From Ignavibacteria bacterium RBG_16_34_14 (GTDB lineage Bacteria > Bacteroidota > Ignavibacteria > Ignavibacteriales > Ignavibacteriaceae), in contig MHAF01000006.1 of NCBI GenBank assembly GCA_001802865.1, positions 1 to 49,102 of the forward strand: a stretch of DNA of 49,102 bases, written 5' to 3'. This document shows positions 16,493 through 25,119 of this stretch, piece after piece; within the stretch, counting starts at the first letter, position 1, and each line of letters opens with the position of its first letter. The translations under genes were made by a program, and so were the position numbers. The notes beneath the pieces were generated by a model that saw nothing but the letters and a program-made list of their open reading frames with translations, was not told the origin of the DNA and searched no databases.

Positions 16493-17506
16493 ATGAAAGA
16501 ATCTTCATTATTAGATGAATATCAGAAATTATCTCCGGGTATTGCTAAAATATTTGTTCTTCCTCAGATTCCTGAAGTAAATAAAAATACAAGTTATCTT
16601 TACCAGCTCTATGAAGAATTTCTCAATGATTCTTCATCAATTAAAATAGAAAGCTTCAACGCCAAATCCCTTCCCAGAATATTTTTAAGCAGATTAAAAG
16701 CTGAAAAAAGTATTCTTCATTACCACTGGTTCGAGTTTGAGGATTTAAAATCTTTTATTGGTATTAATTGGAAACTCTTCTGGATTATTCTTTACAAGCT
16801 GTTTGGCGGAAAAATAATCTGGACAGTACACAACCGTTATCCTCATCCTAATAAATATCTTTACTTAAATAAAAAGATCAGAAGACAGCTTGCAAGATTA
16901 GCTGACAAACTTCACGTTCACTGTGAAAGTGCAATTGATTTGGTTACTGATATTCTGAATATAGAAAAGGAAAAATTTTTTGTGGTTAAGCATCCGATAT
17001 TTCCATCCGATATTTTTGAAAAAGATAAAGCAGTTGAAATGCTCAATAAAAAATATTTTCATAATCACTTAAGTATAAATGATAAAATTTTTTTAATGTT
17101 TGGTTCTATTGCAGAATATAAAGGGATTAAAGAAGTAATAGAAATTTTCAACAAACTCGATAATAAAAATAAGTTGATCATTGCTGGTTTTATTAAAAAG
17201 GGAAATCAAAATTACTTTAATGAATTAAAAAATCTTTCAGATAACAAAAAAACCTTTCTTGAAGGTAGTATAATTCCCGATGAGGATGTTCCTTATTTCT
17301 TAAATTCTGCCGATTACGTTATTTTTAATTACAAAGATATCCTTACATCGGGAGGAGTTGTTTTAGCGATGAGTTATAAAAAAAATATTGTTGTTCCATC
17401 ATTAGGATGTCTAAAAGAATTGCGTGATGAACAGGTTAAATTCTTTGAAGTAAATAAAAGAAGCAGAGAAAATCTTACAAACATTATTATAAAATTGTCT
17501 TTATAA
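16493..17506 (+). CDS. glycosyltransferase, GT-B fold (GT4-like)
   Basis: This is a predicted retaining glycosyltransferase of 337 residues with no membrane helices. Visible elements are LHYHWFEFE and IIWTVHNRYPHP in the acceptor domain, LMFGSIAEYKGIKEVIE at the start of the donor-binding domain, LIIAGFIKKG, and the NSADYVIFNYKDILTSGGVVLAMSY region that replaces the usual E-x7-E motif of GT4. It ends immediately before wecB, with no intergenic base, so it is probably co-translated with it. It is the first gene of a surface-polysaccharide set; sugar and linkage are unknown. Confidence 0.82.
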   Translation: MKESSLLDEYQKLSPGIAKIFVLPQIPEVNKNTSYLYQLYEEFLNDSSSIKIESFNAKSLPRIFLSRLKAEKSILHYHWFEFEDLKSFIGINWKLFWIILYKLFGGKIIWTVHNRYPHPNKYLYLNKKIRRQLARLADKLHVHCESAIDLVTDILNIEKEKFFVVKHPIFPSDIFEKDKAVEMLNKKYFHNHLSINDKIFLMFGSIAEYKGIKEVIEIFNKLDNKNKLIIAGFIKKGNQNYFNELKNLSDNKKTFLEGSIIPDEDVPYFLNSADYVIFNYKDILTSGGVVLAMSYKKNIVVPSLGCLKELRDEQVKFFEVNKRSRENLTNIIIKLSL

Positions 17507-18652
17507 ATGAAAAAAATTCTTGTCGTATTTGGTACACGCCCTGAAGTAATAAAATTAACTCCGGTTATAAACGAATTAAAGAGAAACAGTAAGTTCAAAA
17601 TTGTACTGTGCTCAACCGGACAGCATAAAGAGATGCTGAAACAGATGAGTAATATATTTAAACTTAAGATTAATTATGATCTTGATATAATGACGCGCAA
17701 TCAAAATCTTAATAATCTTACAGCGGATGCATTAAAAAAAATAGATTTATTACTTCAAAAAGAAAAACCGGATCTTCTGCTTGTTCAGGGAGATACAACT
17801 ACAGCTTTTGCTGCATCACTTGCTGCATTTTATCATAAAATAAAAATAGCTCATATTGAAGCTGGTTTAAGAAGTAATAATATTTATTCACCTTTTCCTG
17901 AAGAAGTAAACAGAAAAATAATTTCTTTAGTAGCAGATTTTAATTTCGCACCTACTCAGCTAGCAAAACAAAACCTGCTGAAAGAAGGATTTAATTCGAA
18001 CAAAATCTGGATCACCGGGAATACTGTAATTGATGCTGTTCTTGAAATAAAGAAAAAATTGAATAACGTTTTTATTTCAAATAAAATAAAAAAGAAAATT
18101 GAATCAGAAGCTAAGCAGAAATTTATAAGTGATAAATATATTTTAATAACAATGCACAGGAGGGAAAAGTTCGGTGAAGATCTCAAAATGATATTGATAT
18201 TACTTAAGGAATTAGCAGAAGAAAATTCCGAATACAAATTTGTTTACCCGGTTCATCTTAATCCTAATGTTAAAAATCCGGTTAATGAAATTTTACAAAA
18301 GGTTAAGAATTTTATTCTTCTGCCTCCTGTCGATTATTTATCTTTCTTATTTCTGATGCAGAATTGCCGGTTTATTATTAGTGATTCTGGTGGTGTTCAG
18401 GAAGAATGTTTTGTATTTAAAAAGCCGATTATGGTTCTTCGCAAGACCACTGAAAGAAATGAAGCAATAGATGCCGGTTATGCTTTTCTTGCTGGTCATT
18501 CCCCAAAAAAGATCAGAAAGCTTTTTTACCTAATAGATGAAAAGGTTTCCAAAGGATTTAATTTCTTCAACAAAAAAAATCCTTTTGGCGATGGTAAAGC
18601 CTCACAAAAAATAGTAAAGATTATTAAAAACAAACTGGCCAATACAGTTTGA
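17507..18652 (+). CDS. wecB: UDP-N-acetylglucosamine 2-epimerase, non-hydrolysing
   Basis: This enzyme interconverts UDP-GlcNAc and UDP-ManNAc, feeding ManNAc units into surface polysaccharide. It has 381 residues, the normal length. Motifs: VFGTRPEVIKLTPVI at the N-terminus, STGQHKEML, VQGDTTTAFAASLAAFY, IAHIEAGLRS, PFPEEVNRK, ITMHRREKFG, and ISDSGGVQEE in the UDP-binding half. The stop overlaps the TTG start of the flippase gene (TTGA). ManNAc dehydrogenase or transferase genes are not in the window, so the final sugar cannot be inferred. Confidence 0.93.
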   Translation: MKKILVVFGTRPEVIKLTPVINELKRNSKFKIVLCSTGQHKEMLKQMSNIFKLKINYDLDIMTRNQNLNNLTADALKKIDLLLQKEKPDLLLVQGDTTTAFAASLAAFYHKIKIAHIEAGLRSNNIYSPFPEEVNRKIISLVADFNFAPTQLAKQNLLKEGFNSNKIWITGNTVIDAVLEIKKKLNNVFISNKIKKKIESEAKQKFISDKYILITMHRREKFGEDLKMILILLKELAEENSEYKFVYPVHLNPNVKNPVNEILQKVKNFILLPPVDYLSFLFLMQNCRFIISDSGGVQEECFVFKKPIMVLRKTTERNEAIDAGYAFLAGHSPKKIRKLFYLIDEKVSKGFNFFNKKNPFGDGKASQKIVKIIKNKLANTV

Positions 18653-20046
18653 ATAAAAATCTTAGGAATACGCTTTCTCTTTTTTCAATGGATTTAGCCA
18701 TGAAATTCATTGGATTTTTAGCCACTGCTTACCTTGCACGTGTTCTTGGTAAATCAGGATTTGGTGCTGTCAATGTGGGACAATCAGTATTAAACTATGC
18801 TTTGGTTTTAGCGAACGGAGGTTTAACAATCTTTGGTACTAGAAAAATTGCAGCTAACCAAAATTCAAATGAAATTACAGGAGAAATTTTTTTTGGAAGA
18901 TTGACTCTTTCGATAATCGTATTTCTAATAACGATTATTCTAACCTTTTTACTTTCCGGTTTTTCTGAAACAAGTTATATAATTCTCTCGTACATAATCT
19001 TTTTATTTCCAACAGCTTTTATGCTTGAATGGTTTTTTACTGGAATACAAAAGATGGAAATTGTAGCTTATACGAGGATACTTGGTACTGCTGTTTATTT
19101 TTTGCTCGTAATTATTCTGATTAATAAAGAAGACGATGCTGTTTTAACAGGAATAGCCTGGACAATCGGCGGGGCAGTTACCTCATTATATTTTATTTAC
19201 TTTTATAAAAAGTCCGGTTATTCTTTTCATCTTGCAAGAAGTAAAAAATTTTTTTTCAGAACATTAAAGGAGTCATTTCCTCTGGGGATAGCTTCTTATA
19301 TTTCCCAGTTTTTAGCTGCCTTTCCGGTAATTTATATTGCTTTCATCGCCGGCAATTCTGAAGCGGGAATTTTCAGCGCAGCATTTAAAATGGCAGGTCT
19401 CTTCCTTATATTCGACAGAGTTTTTGTAACATTATTCCTTCCAAAGATAATTAATATAATTTCCGCAAGAGAAAGTTCACTCGAAGAGATATTCAATACG
19501 GTACTTAAAATAGTAGTTGTGTTTACATTGATTGCATCTCTCTTATTATTTTTGTTATGCGAATTTATAATTACAAGAGTTTTTGGAATTGATTATACTG
19601 AAGCCATTTTTATTTTTAGATTATTACTTATCTATTTTGTATTTACAACAATTGATTCGGTTTTTGCTAATACTCTTATTGGTTTAATGAAAGAAAAAAT
19701 CTATACTATCTCACTCTTAATTGCATTGATTGTATTTCTTATTCTAACATTTGGTCTTACTCCTTTCATAGGTGCATACGGAGTCATTTATGCATTTACA
19801 ATACTGAACATTTTTTCTCTTTCATATATGGCCTATTACATTAAAAGAGATATTGAAGTAAAAATATTAAGATTTATTATTTATCCAGTGCTATTTACAT
19901 CCATCGTTCTTGTGTTATTAATTTTCCTATCTATGCCATTATATATTGAATTATTAATTGCAGTTATCTTCTTCATTCCATTGCTTTTCATAATAATGAG
20001 GATTGGGAAAGATGAAATCAATTTTATTAAACGGATTTTCATTTGA
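18649..20046 (+). CDS. oligosaccharide flippase (Wzx-like, MATE/PST family)
   Basis: This inner-membrane lipid-linked oligosaccharide flippase has 465 residues and about 12-14 hydrophobic helices. The N-terminus shows the family pattern: MDLAMKFIGFLATAYLARVLGKSGFG, then GLTIFGTRKIA, FFTGIQKM in the first half, and SYISQFLAAFPVIYIAF in the middle. It starts with TTG, overlapping the wecB stop codon as TTGA, and its own stop overlaps the next TTG start the same way. Its presence shows that the set assembles a lipid-linked glycan. No Wzy-type polymerase is seen nearby. Confidence 0.88.
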   Translation: MNKNLRNTLSLFSMDLAMKFIGFLATAYLARVLGKSGFGAVNVGQSVLNYALVLANGGLTIFGTRKIAANQNSNEITGEIFFGRLTLSIIVFLITIILTFLLSGFSETSYIILSYIIFLFPTAFMLEWFFTGIQKMEIVAYTRILGTAVYFLLVIILINKEDDAVLTGIAWTIGGAVTSLYFIYFYKKSGYSFHLARSKKFFFRTLKESFPLGIASYISQFLAAFPVIYIAFIAGNSEAGIFSAAFKMAGLFLIFDRVFVTLFLPKIINIISARESSLEEIFNTVLKIVVVFTLIASLLLFLLCEFIITRVFGIDYTEAIFIFRLLLIYFVFTTIDSVFANTLIGLMKEKIYTISLLIALIVFLILTFGLTPFIGAYGVIYAFTILNIFSLSYMAYYIKRDIEVKILRFIIYPVLFTSIVLVLLIFLSMPLYIELLIAVIFFIPLLFIIMRIGKDEINFIKRIFI

Positions 20047-21584
20047 AACTCAATAGTGCTATTACTAAGAAATTACCTTATTGGGATATCCTGTTAGATC
20101 AGATAGGTGTTTCTCAATCGTTGATTGACTGGAGTAATGAGCTCTTAAATGAATATGCGGTGATAATAGTAAATTCTGCTTTAAATAAAGAAGAGAAAGA
20201 AAAAATTCTGCGGTTTGTTAGAAATGGGGGGAGTATTCTTATTGAAGCAGATTTTGCAGAAAAAATATTTAAGATCAATACAAAAAAAGTTTATTTAAGA
20301 TATCTTTTTTCCCGTGAGAAAGTATTCGGATATTATCTGCCCCTTATAGATTTATATAGAAATTGTTCTGTGCCTTCCGATGCAAATACTTTAAAGGATC
20401 AGAAGGGAAGACATGTTATTTCAGATTTTAAGGAGGATAAGGGAAAAATAGTAATAATACCTGGAAATTTTGTCTCTGCATTGGCTGATAAAAGAGTTTT
20501 AAGAAAGAAAATTTTCTCTTCAATAAAAGAATCACCTTCAGAAAGAGTATCTAAAGTATCTAAAGGTGGTATTTATCATTTTATAAGAACTGCCCTTGAA
20601 TATCTTTATCATGCAAGAAATTATCCTTTTATCTCTTTATGGAATTTCCCGGGAAGTTCTAAAAATATTTTTTTGTTCAGAATTGATACTGATTATGGCT
20701 CTCCTGAGCAAGTTGAATTGTTATATAAAACTCTGATGGAAAATAATATAAGAGGGACATGGTTTGTTGAAACTAAATCAGCGGAGGATTGGATAAATAA
20801 GTATTCTTCATTCAAAGGTCAGGAAATAGGTTTGCATTGCTACAGGCATAGAATATTTAATTCTTATAAAAAGAATTATGAAAATCTTAAAAAAGGAATT
20901 GGAGTTCTTGATAAAGCAGCAATTAATGCAAGGGGTACAGCAGCACCTTTCGGTGAATGGAATACCTTATTTGGTAAATCAGCAGAGAATCTTGGCTTTG
21001 AATATTCCTCAGAATTTTCATACAGTTATGATAATTTTCCTCATTTATCTGTTTTAGATGATGGGTTAAATAATGTTCTTCAGATTCCGATTCATCCAAT
21101 AAGTTTCGGAAGATTACATCAAGCTGAATATGATGAGGACGAATTGCTTGAGTATTTTAAAGAGGTCATCAAACGAAAAATTTCTTTATGTGAGCCTGTT
21201 ATTCTTTGTACTCATCCACAAGAAGAGAGATTTGATATACATAAAAAGATATTTAGTTTTATTAATGAATTTGATTTGCAAAATGTAACTTTTATTGAGT
21301 ATGCGAGGTGGTGGAAAGAGAGAAGTAAAATCAGATTTTCTGTATTATTTAATAATGGCAATTTGAAAATAGAAACTGAAACAAGCGATGAGTCTTTCTG
21401 GTTAAGAGTAATTCATCCCTCAAAAGAAGATTATTTAATGTCTCTATCCGGCAATGATTATAAAAAAATTAATTTACCCGAATACAAATTCGAAACTGGC
21501 TTACAGCCTGAAATTTTAAGAAAATATACGGACAGAATGTTAAAAGATGATATCCTTTTTGAGATAAGGAAAAGAAGGTTATGA
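20043..21584 (+). CDS. polysaccharide deacetylase-like protein with an extra N-terminal domain
   Basis: This 513-residue protein appears to be a fusion. Residues ~1-160 resemble a glutamine-amidotransferase-like fold (EYAVIIVNSALNKEEKEKILRFVRNGGSILIEAD and KIVIIPGNF). Residues ~210-420 look like a NodB-type deacetylase: FLFRIDTDYGSPEQ in place of TFDDGP, GLHCYRHRIF for the metal histidines, a degenerate GTAAPFGEWN for RPPYG, and VILCTHPQE for the LHD motif. The C-terminal ~90 residues are a beta-rich tail. There is no signal peptide. A role in trimming or modifying the glycan built by the flanking genes is inference. It starts at a TTG overlapping the flippase stop. Confidence 0.72.
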   Translation: MKLNSAITKKLPYWDILLDQIGVSQSLIDWSNELLNEYAVIIVNSALNKEEKEKILRFVRNGGSILIEADFAEKIFKINTKKVYLRYLFSREKVFGYYLPLIDLYRNCSVPSDANTLKDQKGRHVISDFKEDKGKIVIIPGNFVSALADKRVLRKKIFSSIKESPSERVSKVSKGGIYHFIRTALEYLYHARNYPFISLWNFPGSSKNIFLFRIDTDYGSPEQVELLYKTLMENNIRGTWFVETKSAEDWINKYSSFKGQEIGLHCYRHRIFNSYKKNYENLKKGIGVLDKAAINARGTAAPFGEWNTLFGKSAENLGFEYSSEFSYSYDNFPHLSVLDDGLNNVLQIPIHPISFGRLHQAEYDEDELLEYFKEVIKRKISLCEPVILCTHPQEERFDIHKKIFSFINEFDLQNVTFIEYARWWKERSKIRFSVLFNNGNLKIETETSDESFWLRVIHPSKEDYLMSLSGNDYKKINLPEYKFETGLQPEILRKYTDRMLKDDILFEIRKRRL

Positions 21585-22612
21585 AAATCTGCTTCGCGAC
21601 TCATGAAGGTGTTATATTATCAAGAGGCGGACCTTATACTAAAATTATGGAAGTTCGTGAGAAACTTATTCAGAAGGGAATTGAAGTTGATTTGTTTAAT
21701 ATGTGGCATCCAAAACTGAATGCGTATGATCTTGTACATTTAATTAGTTCAGGTTTTTCAGTGTATAATCTTGCAAGAAATATGAGAAGCAGTAAAGTCA
21801 GGTTTATTGTTGAACCGGTTTTTTTCAGCACCCATTCGGCATCATTCCTAAAAATATTTAGTAAACTTGATAAAATTACAAGAAAAGTTTCAAGGGGAAT
21901 CTGGTTTGATTATGGTTTTACACGCGATATTTGTGAATGGGCAGTAAAAGTAACTCCAAATACAAGTGAGGAGCTCAACTTAATCTCAGAAGCTTTTTCA
22001 ATTCCCAAAGAAAAGTTTAAAATTATCCATAATGGAGTTTCAGATAGATTTTTAAATGCTGATCCTTCCTTATTTGAAAAAGAATTTGGAATAAAAAATT
22101 TTATCCTTTGTGTCGGTCATATAGGGGCTGCAAGAAAAAATATTCCATCACTTGTTAAAGCTTTAAGTAAAATAAATCATCCCGCTGTTTTTATAGGGAA
22201 AATAATTGATTCCAATGAATCAGAAAAAGTTCTCAAGGAAGCCGGTAATAACAAGAACCTGAAAATAATTGAGGCTATGGATAATAATTCACCAATGCTT
22301 GCTTCAGCTTATGCTGCTTGTAATACCTTTGTCTTACCATCATTATATGAAACACCGGGTATTACTGCGCTCGAAGCAGGGCTTGCCGGAACTAAGATTG
22401 TGATCACTCCTTATGGTGGTACAAAAGATTATTTTAATGATATGGCAGTGTATGTAAATCCATATTCTGTTGATTCAATTAAGGAAGGAATTGAAAAAAC
22501 TCTGAACAAACCAAAAGATGATAAGCTGAAGGAACACATTAAACAAAATTTCTTATGGAATAAAATTGCTGATGAAACTATAAACTTATATAATGAAGTT
22601 TTAAATAAGTAA
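21581..22612 (+). CDS. glycosyltransferase family 4
   Basis: This GT-B glycosyltransferase has 343 residues. N-terminal features are ICFATHEGVILSRGGPYTKI, where the glycine-rich loop contacts the acceptor or donor. The C-terminal half has KIIHNGV, ILCVGHIGAARKNIPSLVKAL, and the GT4 donor motif YAACNTFVLPSLYETPGITALEAGLAG, with the E-x7-E acidic pair. It overlaps the previous gene by ATGA and is the last clear member of the polysaccharide set before metabolic genes begin. The transferred sugar is unknown. Confidence 0.9.
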   Translation: MKICFATHEGVILSRGGPYTKIMEVREKLIQKGIEVDLFNMWHPKLNAYDLVHLISSGFSVYNLARNMRSSKVRFIVEPVFFSTHSASFLKIFSKLDKITRKVSRGIWFDYGFTRDICEWAVKVTPNTSEELNLISEAFSIPKEKFKIIHNGVSDRFLNADPSLFEKEFGIKNFILCVGHIGAARKNIPSLVKALSKINHPAVFIGKIIDSNESEKVLKEAGNNKNLKIIEAMDNNSPMLASAYAACNTFVLPSLYETPGITALEAGLAGTKIVITPYGGTKDYFNDMAVYVNPYSVDSIKEGIEKTLNKPKDDKLKEHIKQNFLWNKIADETINLYNEVLNK

Positions 22613-22620
22613 AGATACTC

Positions 22621-23754
22621 ATGAAAAATATTTTAGTTGCTGTAAATAGTTTTAAAGAAACTGCTGATGCTGTTGAAGTCTCAAAATTGTTTAATAAACA
22701 TCTTGATAAATCACTATTCAATGTAATTCAAAAACCAATCTCAGATGGAGGAGATGGTTTTTTAAAAATATGCAAGTTTTATTTTGGACTTGAGATATTG
22801 AATTATCAGATTACAACACCATATGATGAATCTTTTATAGATTGCAAGATTGGCTTAGACAGAGATAATAAAACTCTATACATAGAGTCAGCAGAGGTGC
22901 TTGGATTAAAAAGGATTCCTATTAGTAAAAGACATCCACTTTATTTAAGCTCAAAAGGATTAGGAGATTTATTGAAATTAATTCTTCAGGATATTGAAGA
23001 ATATAAATATGAAGTTAATAAGCTTGTTATAGGAATAGGTGGAACAGGAACCATGGATTTAGGTTTAGGAATGTGCTCCAGATTTGGTCTGAAAATATTT
23101 GATTCATATGGTTCAGAATTAGAAGTGCTCCCCGAAAATTATCCTAAAGTCAGCAAGATTGAATTTAATCGGAATGATTTACCATTTATTATTGAGGTTG
23201 TTTTAGATGTTAATAACTCTTTGTTAGGAAAAGATGGAGGGATTATTTTTGGGAAACAAAAGGGCGCTTCAAATGCTGAACTCAAAGTAATTGAATTAGG
23301 ATGGGGTAAAATTGTTAATACTATACAAAATAATATGTTAAAAAATACAGCTAAAGAGTTATCGGGTGCAGGAGGAGGATTATCAGTTGGTCTAAATCTT
23401 TTATCGGAAACAATCAAAAAACATGCATTAGATTTTATTTCTGATAATTTGAGAGTAGGTATAAACGATACAAATTTTGATATTGTAATAACAGGTGAAG
23501 GAGCCTTTGATGAACAAAGTATGAAGGGAAAGGGAGCATGGATAATAATTTCAATTTTTGAGAAAGAAAATATTCCTGTTGTACTTTGTTGCGGAAAGAT
23601 TGATAAACAAGTTTCAGAGAATTTGAGTATGAATGTTTTTCCAATTGAATTAGTAACTTATATTGATGACCCGATAAACAATTTTGAGGAAGCAATAAAA
23701 ATTGCCTGCAGTGAAATATCTGGAATGACCGATATTTTAACAAAAATTTATTAA
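22621..23754 (+). CDS. glycerate kinase (GlxK family)
   Basis: This enzyme phosphorylates D-glycerate using ATP, feeding the product into lower glycolysis. It has 377 residues, typical of the family. Motifs are VAVNSFKETADAVEVSK at the N-terminus, KPISDGGDGFL, IGIGGTGTMDLGLGM, GAGGGLSVGLN, and ITGEGAFDEQSMKGKG near residue 290. It lies 8 nt after the glycosyltransferase gene and on the same strand, but nothing else links it to polysaccharide synthesis. Confidence 0.92.
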   Translation: MKNILVAVNSFKETADAVEVSKLFNKHLDKSLFNVIQKPISDGGDGFLKICKFYFGLEILNYQITTPYDESFIDCKIGLDRDNKTLYIESAEVLGLKRIPISKRHPLYLSSKGLGDLLKLILQDIEEYKYEVNKLVIGIGGTGTMDLGLGMCSRFGLKIFDSYGSELEVLPENYPKVSKIEFNRNDLPFIIEVVLDVNNSLLGKDGGIIFGKQKGASNAELKVIELGWGKIVNTIQNNMLKNTAKELSGAGGGLSVGLNLLSETIKKHALDFISDNLRVGINDTNFDIVITGEGAFDEQSMKGKGAWIIISIFEKENIPVVLCCGKIDKQVSENLSMNVFPIELVTYIDDPINNFEEAIKIACSEISGMTDILTKIY

Positions 23755-23803
23755 ATTTGTTTTTAGGAAAATCTCCTCGATAACCTAAACTGGAATTTAT
23801 CTA

Positions 23804-24643
23804 ATGAAAGAATATCTTGATCTGGTACGATTGGTAATTAGTGAGGGAACAAGAAAACCTTCTAGAACGGGGATAGATACAATCTCATATTTTGGCGCTT
23901 TTTATAAAGTTGATTTATCAAAGGGCTTTCCTCTTCTTACAACAAAAAAAATTGAATGGAAATCACTTCTGCATGAAGTTCTCTGGTATTTATCTGGAGA
24001 AGATCATATCAGGAATCTTAGTAAGCATACTAAAATCTGGGATGCATGGGCTGACGAAGAAGGGAACCTTGAAACGGCTTATGGTTATTATTGGAGAAAA
24101 TTTCCTAGTGCTCAAAAAGATGAAAACGGTGAATGGAAGGTAGTTGAAGTAGATCAGATCAAATATGTAATTGATGAGATAAAAAGAAAACCTTACAGTC
24201 GTCGTTTAGTAGTAACTGCCTGGGAACCTGGTAATGCAATAAAGAGTAAACTTCCTCCTTGTCATTATTCTTTTGCTTTTAATGTTAATGAGGGAAAATT
24301 AAACTGTCACCTGACTCAGCGTTCCGGTGATATCGCACTCGGGATTCCATTTAATCTTGCAGCTTATTCTATACTCACGCAAATAATTGCTCAGGAGACC
24401 GAACTTGATCTTGGATTCTTTGCTCATACGATTATTGATGCCCATATTTATGTAGCAGATAAAGGGAGTCCATTGGAAAAATATGATCATCTTGAAGGTT
24501 TGAAAGAACAATTGAAAAGAAAACCCCTTCCACTTCCTCAATTAAAAATTGCCCATAAACCAATTGACGAATTAAAGTTCGAAGATTTTGAGTTGGTTGA
24601 TTACCAGTATTATGAAAAAATCCGATTTGAGGTTGCAGTTTGA
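23804..24643 (+). CDS. thyA: thymidylate synthase
   Basis: ThyA makes dTMP from dUMP with methylene-tetrahydrofolate, producing dihydrofolate. It is 279 residues long. Visible landmarks are RKPSRTGIDTISYFG (phosphate loop), LSGEDHIRNL, the catalytic cysteine in LPPCHYSF (Cys153), LTQRSGDIALGIPFNLAAY and DAHIYVAD. The dihydrofolate reductase needed to recycle the folate product starts at the TTG overlapping this gene's stop, a classic thyA-folA operon. Confidence 0.97.
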   Translation: MKEYLDLVRLVISEGTRKPSRTGIDTISYFGAFYKVDLSKGFPLLTTKKIEWKSLLHEVLWYLSGEDHIRNLSKHTKIWDAWADEEGNLETAYGYYWRKFPSAQKDENGEWKVVEVDQIKYVIDEIKRKPYSRRLVVTAWEPGNAIKSKLPPCHYSFAFNVNEGKLNCHLTQRSGDIALGIPFNLAAYSILTQIIAQETELDLGFFAHTIIDAHIYVADKGSPLEKYDHLEGLKEQLKRKPLPLPQLKIAHKPIDELKFEDFELVDYQYYEKIRFEVAV

Positions 24644-25119
24644 AATTAATTATTATATCTGCTGTTGCTCAAAATGGTGTTATAGGCAGATCAAACGGGG
24701 ATATGCCCTGGAATGTAAAGGAGGAATTTCAGCATTTCAAAAACACTACCCTTGGTTTTCCAATTATTATGGGAAGAAAAACTTTTGAAACACTTGGAAA
24801 ACCTTTAAAAGGAAGATTAAATATAATAATTACAAGAGATAAAGAACGTGGTTTTGAGTTTGATGATGTAAAGAAATTTAATAGTTTAAATGAAGCAATT
24901 GAGTATTGCAGAACTTTGAATATTGAAAAAGCATTCATCATTGGTGGAGGAGAAATTTACAGACAAGGAATAAATTTAGCAGATGAAATGATAATCTCAT
25001 TTATGAATTTTGAATCTGAAGGTGATGTTTATTTCCCCGAAATAAAGGAAAAAATCTGGAAACCGGAATCAAGAGAAAAGAGAAGCCTGTTTGAAATTGT
25101 ACATTATAAAAGAAGATGA
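24640..25119 (+). CDS. folA: dihydrofolate reductase
   Basis: FolA reduces dihydrofolate to tetrahydrofolate with NADPH. It is 159 residues, the usual bacterial size. Key elements are IISAVAQNGVIGRSNGDMPW (substrate and NADPH loop, ending in the active-site MPW), EEFQHFKNTTLG, IIMGRKTFETLGKPLKGR, and AFIIGGGEIYRQGI. The start is a TTG overlapping the thyA stop (TTGA). Its stop overlaps the ATG of mutL (ATGA). Confidence 0.96.
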   Translation: MKLIIISAVAQNGVIGRSNGDMPWNVKEEFQHFKNTTLGFPIIMGRKTFETLGKPLKGRLNIIITRDKERGFEFDDVKKFNSLNEAIEYCRTLNIEKAFIIGGGEIYRQGINLADEMIISFMNFESEGDVYFPEIKEKIWKPESREKRSLFEIVHYKRR

